From assembly GCA_964602655.1 (NCBI GenBank), contig CAZRSF010000101.1:1-17022 (forward strand): a stretch of 17,022 bases of DNA. The letters run 5' to 3'. Origin of the DNA: Moduliflexus sp964602655. GTDB taxonomy: Bacteria > Moduliflexota > Moduliflexia > Moduliflexales > Moduliflexaceae. The notes beneath the pieces were generated by a model. The model did no database searches and was not told where the DNA came from. It saw only the letters and a program-made list of their open reading frames with translations. This document shows, piece after piece, positions 14,147 through 17,022 of the stretch; positions within the stretch are counted from its first letter, which is position 1, and every line of letters begins with the position of its first letter. The position numbers and the translations under genes were made by a program.

Positions 14147-14905
14147 ATGAGAGAATATTTTGTGGCGGATTACACTGGCGGGGCGTTTCGGTTTTTCGAT
14201 ACTGCGCATATTGCCGCGCTGCTGCTGACGCTTGCGCTGAATATCGGGTTTATCATGCTGCGTCATCGCTTCGCGCCATCTCAGCGGCAGGCGATTCGAC
14301 GCACAATGGCGCTGCTGCTGCTCGCTAACGAAATCGGCTACCATCTCTGGCGCATTGTGACGCAGCGCTGGTTTGTCGAAACCATGCTGCCGTTGCAATT
14401 GTGCAGCGCCTTAGTGTGGACAAGCGCGATCATGCTGCTGACGCGAAGTTACACACTCTATGAATTCATCTACTTTTTAGGCATCGGCGGCGCGACGCAA
14501 GCGCTGTTGACGCCGGACGCCGGTATCTACGGATTTCCGCATTATCGCTGGTTTCAGACCTTTTCCTCGCATATTCTCATCGTGTGCAGCGCGGTGTATA
14601 TGACGGTCGTCGAGCGCTACCGCCCAACCTGGACATCGTTCAAGCGGACGGTCATCGGATTCAACCTCTATATGGCGTTTGTGGGGATCGTCAATGCGCT
14701 GCTTGGCAGCAATTATCTATACATTGCCCGCAAACCGGAGATTCCGACGCTGATCGATCAATTAGCGCCCTGGCCCTGGTATGTGCTGGAATTAGAGGTG
14801 ATCGGTTTGGCGCTGCTGCTCCTGCTGTACGTGCCATTTGCGCTGCATGACCGGAAGGCCGGGCTAAAGACAACCCAAACGACTTCCAATCGCTCGGATT
14901 CTTAA
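14147..14905 (+). CDS. TIGR02206/YwaF family integral membrane protein
   Basis: The 252-aa protein has about seven hydrophobic segments and the hallmarks of the YwaF (TMEM164-like) family: LPLQLCS (81-87), FLGIGGATQALLTPD (110-124), a histidine-bearing SSHIL segment (140-144), the GSNYLYIARKPEIP segment (187-200), and LAPWPWYVLELE (206-217). The family's molecular function is not firmly established in bacteria. AAGGAGGAATT precedes the ATG with normal spacing. It is divergent from nifH, and the methyltransferase gene starts 37 nt after its stop, so the two are probably one transcription unit. It has no evident link to nitrogen fixation. The region upstream holds TTGACA at 14095-14100 but no good -10. 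Confidence 0.8.
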   Translation: MREYFVADYTGGAFRFFDTAHIAALLLTLALNIGFIMLRHRFAPSQRQAIRRTMALLLLANEIGYHLWRIVTQRWFVETMLPLQLCSALVWTSAIMLLTRSYTLYEFIYFLGIGGATQALLTPDAGIYGFPHYRWFQTFSSHILIVCSAVYMTVVERYRPTWTSFKRTVIGFNLYMAFVGIVNALLGSNYLYIARKPEIPTLIDQLAPWPWYVLELEVIGLALLLLLYVPFALHDRKAGLKTTQTTSNRSDS

Positions 14906-14942
14906 AACTTACGAGCTTTTACAATCCAGGGGTATCCTCAAA

Positions 14943-16169
14943 ATGAACGCATTCGAACAGATTACTTCTATCAAAGACGAACGAGTTGTCGCGGCCAGAG
15001 AATTAGCCTCTGCCGCAGGACGAGAGCGGACGCAGAAATGTCTGCTTGAAGGCGAAGAGATTCTCAACTGGGCAATGGTCGCGGGCGCGCCGATCGAACA
15101 TGTCTTTTTTCATGCCAAAATCGGCGAACATCCGCTGCTGTCGAGGCTGCAAGACTTGCAAATTCCGTGTTATGCCGTCACGGACGGCATTTTAAAAAAA
15201 ATTAGCGAGACCGCCTACCTGATCCCGTTCCTCGGCGTTGGGCGCATCGCGCATATTCTCGATGAACCGGCGTCATTGCAGGATTTTGTGATGGTCTTGG
15301 ATGACGTGCGCGATCATGGAAATCTCGGCACGATCATTCGCACGGCGCGGGCATTCGGGGTTCGCGATATTTTGACGACTGCTCCGCAGGTTGATCTCTG
15401 GTATAAAAAAGTGATTGACGCATCGCGCGGGAAAGTCTTTGACATTCGGCTGCAACGGTTCTCTTCGCCGGAAACCGTTTGCGCGGAATTACACCGGCAA
15501 GGCTTTCAGATTGTCGCCACCAGTCCGCGTGCGCCGATCTTGCAAAGTGTCGCGCAGTTGCAACCCAAACCAATCGCCTTAGTCGTCGGCAATGAAACGG
15601 ACGGCGTGTGTGACGCCATCTTCTCGCGCGCTGACTTAGTGGTGCAAATTCCGATGAGCGGTCAGGTGGAATCCTTGAATGTCGGCGTGGCAACCGGCAT
15701 CAGCGTCTATGAACTCAAACTCAAATTGGTGATGGCAATGTTAACGAATTACATTCGAAGTACGTTAGGGCGTGACGTAAACGTGGCCGGAAAGTTGATT
15801 CAACACGCGTTAGATGCGCGCTTGCGGTCAGTCGCGGCGTTCACCAGCGCGCAGGTTATTTTTTTGATGGTGCTCAAATGCGATCAGACCATGACAGTCG
15901 CGCAGGTTGGGAAAGATCTGGCGATGTTCGGCGGCGAGCTTCAGGCGCTGCTCCAGCCATTACTGGCAGAAGGCTTAATCCGCGCTGATGACGAAACATT
16001 GCGCCTCACTGAAAAAGGGGAACTCCTCTTAGGGCAGCTTTGGGGAATTGTCGAATCTACGGAAGATGAACTGCTGCAAGGGTTTTCTGCGGATGAACGG
16101 CAAACATTTCGAGACTTTCTGCGCCGCCTGCACACGAATTGCATTCGCATGATGGCGCCGCCTTCATAA
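14943..16169 (+). CDS. SpoU/TrmH RNA 2'-O-methyltransferase fused to a MarR-like domain
   Basis: The N-terminal half (about 1-262) is a SPOUT RNA methyltransferase. It has a substrate-binding N-domain (1-100) and the three SpoU motifs: HGNLGTIIRTARAFG (125-139, with N127 and R133), ALVVGNETDGV (212-222) and IPMSGQVESLNVGVATGISVYE (236-257). It likely transfers a methyl group to the 2'-OH of an rRNA or tRNA residue; the target cannot be named. The C-terminal part (about 270-400) reads like a MarR winged helix: FLMVLKCDQTMTVAQVGKDL, LLAEGLIRADDETLRLTEKGELLLGQL, then an ELLQGFSADERQTFRDFLRRL helix. This tail is not usual for SpoU proteins. The last codon is 4 nt from the end of the convergent SGNH gene. 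An AGGGG about 10 nt before the ATG is a weak ribosome binding site. Confidence 0.88.
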   Translation: MNAFEQITSIKDERVVAARELASAAGRERTQKCLLEGEEILNWAMVAGAPIEHVFFHAKIGEHPLLSRLQDLQIPCYAVTDGILKKISETAYLIPFLGVGRIAHILDEPASLQDFVMVLDDVRDHGNLGTIIRTARAFGVRDILTTAPQVDLWYKKVIDASRGKVFDIRLQRFSSPETVCAELHRQGFQIVATSPRAPILQSVAQLQPKPIALVVGNETDGVCDAIFSRADLVVQIPMSGQVESLNVGVATGISVYELKLKLVMAMLTNYIRSTLGRDVNVAGKLIQHALDARLRSVAAFTSAQVIFLMVLKCDQTMTVAQVGKDLAMFGGELQALLQPLLAEGLIRADDETLRLTEKGELLLGQLWGIVESTEDELLQGFSADERQTFRDFLRRLHTNCIRMMAPPS

Positions 16170-16173
16170 TTTT

Positions 16174-16863
16174 TTACAGCGAGCGCCGCAGGATGTCCAA
16201 ATAGAGTTCGGCAATTTTGGCGTGGCCTTTGTTGCTGGGATGAAAGCCGTCTATGCTGACGTAATCCCAATTGGAGGCATATTTCCCGGCATACAAATCC
16301 ACAAGCAGGATGTTATATGCGGCGACTTGTCGGGCAATCGCCTGATTATACGCATTCACCCGATCTGCGGTGACATCGGAATCGGGAAGAATTGTAAACA
16401 TCGGCAGACGTGTCAAATCCGGCACGTTCGCCATGACGACGACCGCCGACGTTTCCTGGCGCAGACGGGCAAAGACGCGCCCAAGCCGCGTTTCGAAGGT
16501 CGCGGCGTCCGTTCCCTGGATAACGTCATTCGGCCCGGCCCAGAGCGTGACGACATCGGGATCGCGGGCAATCGCGGTCGGGAGTTCGGTCTCTTCGATA
16601 TATTTGATCCTTTCGCCGGACACGCCCAAATTGGTCAGTTCGACCGTATCCGCAAATTGAGACAATCCGTCGCGAATTTTATAGACATAACCGTCATCTA
16701 ACGGAAACGCGCCGATGCCGACCGCATCGCTGGCACCCATCGCGACATAGGTAAGTTGAGATCGTCGTGAGGGAGTCGTCGGGGAATTGTCGTCATGGTC
16801 GCAGCCAAACAGTGCGAACATCAGGAGAATGGATACCAGGAGATAATTGGGATAATGATTCAT
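16174..16863 (-). CDS. SGNH/GDSL-type hydrolase, predicted lipoprotein
   Basis: This 229-aa protein is predicted to be exported and lipid-anchored. The hydrophobic N-terminus (7-20) ends in an LFGC lipobox (C21). The four SGNH blocks are visible: GASDAVG (43-49, S45 nucleophile), NLGVSGERI (78-86), WAGPNDV (108-114, N112), and DGFHPS (205-210, D205 and H208). It probably hydrolyses an ester or acyl bond, with unknown substrate. The start at 16863 is chosen because it places the lipobox at normal distance. An ATG at 16917 would add 18 residues, and no Shine-Dalgarno is clear for either. It is convergent with the methyltransferase gene, with only a 4-bp gap. Confidence 0.85.
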   Translation of the reverse strand: MNHYPNYLLVSILLMFALFGCDHDDNSPTTPSRRSQLTYVAMGASDAVGIGAFPLDDGYVYKIRDGLSQFADTVELTNLGVSGERIKYIEETELPTAIARDPDVVTLWAGPNDVIQGTDAATFETRLGRVFARLRQETSAVVVMANVPDLTRLPMFTILPDSDVTADRVNAYNQAIARQVAAYNILLVDLYAGKYASNWDYVSIDGFHPSNKGHAKIAELYLDILRRSL

Positions 16864-16978
16864 AACAAGAATGGTCGTGAAGTTGATACGAGCGTTGATT
16901 TTTTGTGTTCGTATCAATAACTGATGTTACACAGCGTCGTCGACGATTCCCTTCCTGAGAGCAGGGCTGTTAAGTTCT

Positions 16979-17013
16979 GTCATTGCGAGGAGCGTCAGCG
17001 ACGAAGCAATCCC
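16979..17013. repeat. partial 'GTCATTGCGAGGAGCG' intergenic repeat
   Basis: The stretch reads GTCATTGCGAGGAGCG, then CGACGAAGCAATCCC. It resembles the common 'gtcattgcgaggagcgaagcgacgaagcaatc' repeat found between genes in many environmental bacteria (from memory). It lies close to the right window edge and may continue beyond it. Bases 16918-16978 hold no gene. Confidence 0.65.
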
Positions 17014-17022
17014 TGGATTCGA

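Noticed and set aside
1..17022. Complete insertion sequence or transposase
   Set aside because: No transposase-like reading frame or terminal-repeat-plus-duplication structure was found; the palindromes appear without an encoded mobilising enzyme.

Overview
This window is a nearly complete, one-directional molybdenum nitrogen-fixation locus with its own molybdate uptake genes. It appears to come from an anaerobic bacterium of moderate GC content that cannot be named from this sequence. Three things point to an anaerobic lineage. The gene order nifH-nifI1-nifI2-nifD-nifK-nifE-nifN-nifB places the PII-like nifI pair between nifH and nifD. NifD carries the roughly 50-residue insertion known from Clostridium-type enzymes, and NifK is the short (458 aa) form. 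NifH reads like the anaerobe-rich cluster III type. The cell envelope looks Gram-negative or at least lipoprotein-bearing: there is a periplasmic-type ModA and a lipobox on the SGNH hydrolase. The palindromic intergenic repeats resemble those of environmental, uncultured bacterial genomes, but no phylum call is justified.

Layout, reading the minus strand from right to left: nifH (13539-12715), nifI1, nifI2 (4-bp overlap), nifD, nifK, nifE, nifN, nifB (radical SAM plus NifX-like domain), a thioredoxin-fold [2Fe-2S] ferredoxin, modB, a free-standing Mop/molbindin, modA and modC. A hairpin terminator follows modC. A rhomboid protease with its own candidate promoter ends the left side. A sigma-54-like -24/-12 element lies about 80 bp upstream of nifH. 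On the right are a divergent plus-strand pair, a TIGR02206/YwaF-type membrane protein and a SpoU/TrmH RNA methyltransferase fused to a MarR-like domain. A convergent SGNH hydrolase lipoprotein follows.

How the genes work together: ModABC imports molybdate and Mop stores or senses it. NifB makes the Fe-S core (NifB-co), NifEN matures it to FeMo-co, NifDK is the catalytic component, and NifH delivers electrons and also serves in cofactor maturation. The [2Fe-2S] ferredoxin is a likely nitrogenase-associated redox partner, and NifI1/NifI2 switch activity off according to nitrogen status. All metal-ligand and catalytic residues that I can check are present, so the system looks intact. nifV, nifX, nifU, nifS and nifA are not in the window.

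The most unusual feature is at the gene junctions. Every junction in the nif-mod run has an inverted repeat, except the overlapping nifI1/nifI2 pair. At least five sequence-unrelated families are involved. One 33-bp element occurs four times complete and once cut by the window edge, and has a 15-3-15 nested-palindrome design. An unrelated 33-bp element with exactly the same design sits between nifN and nifB.
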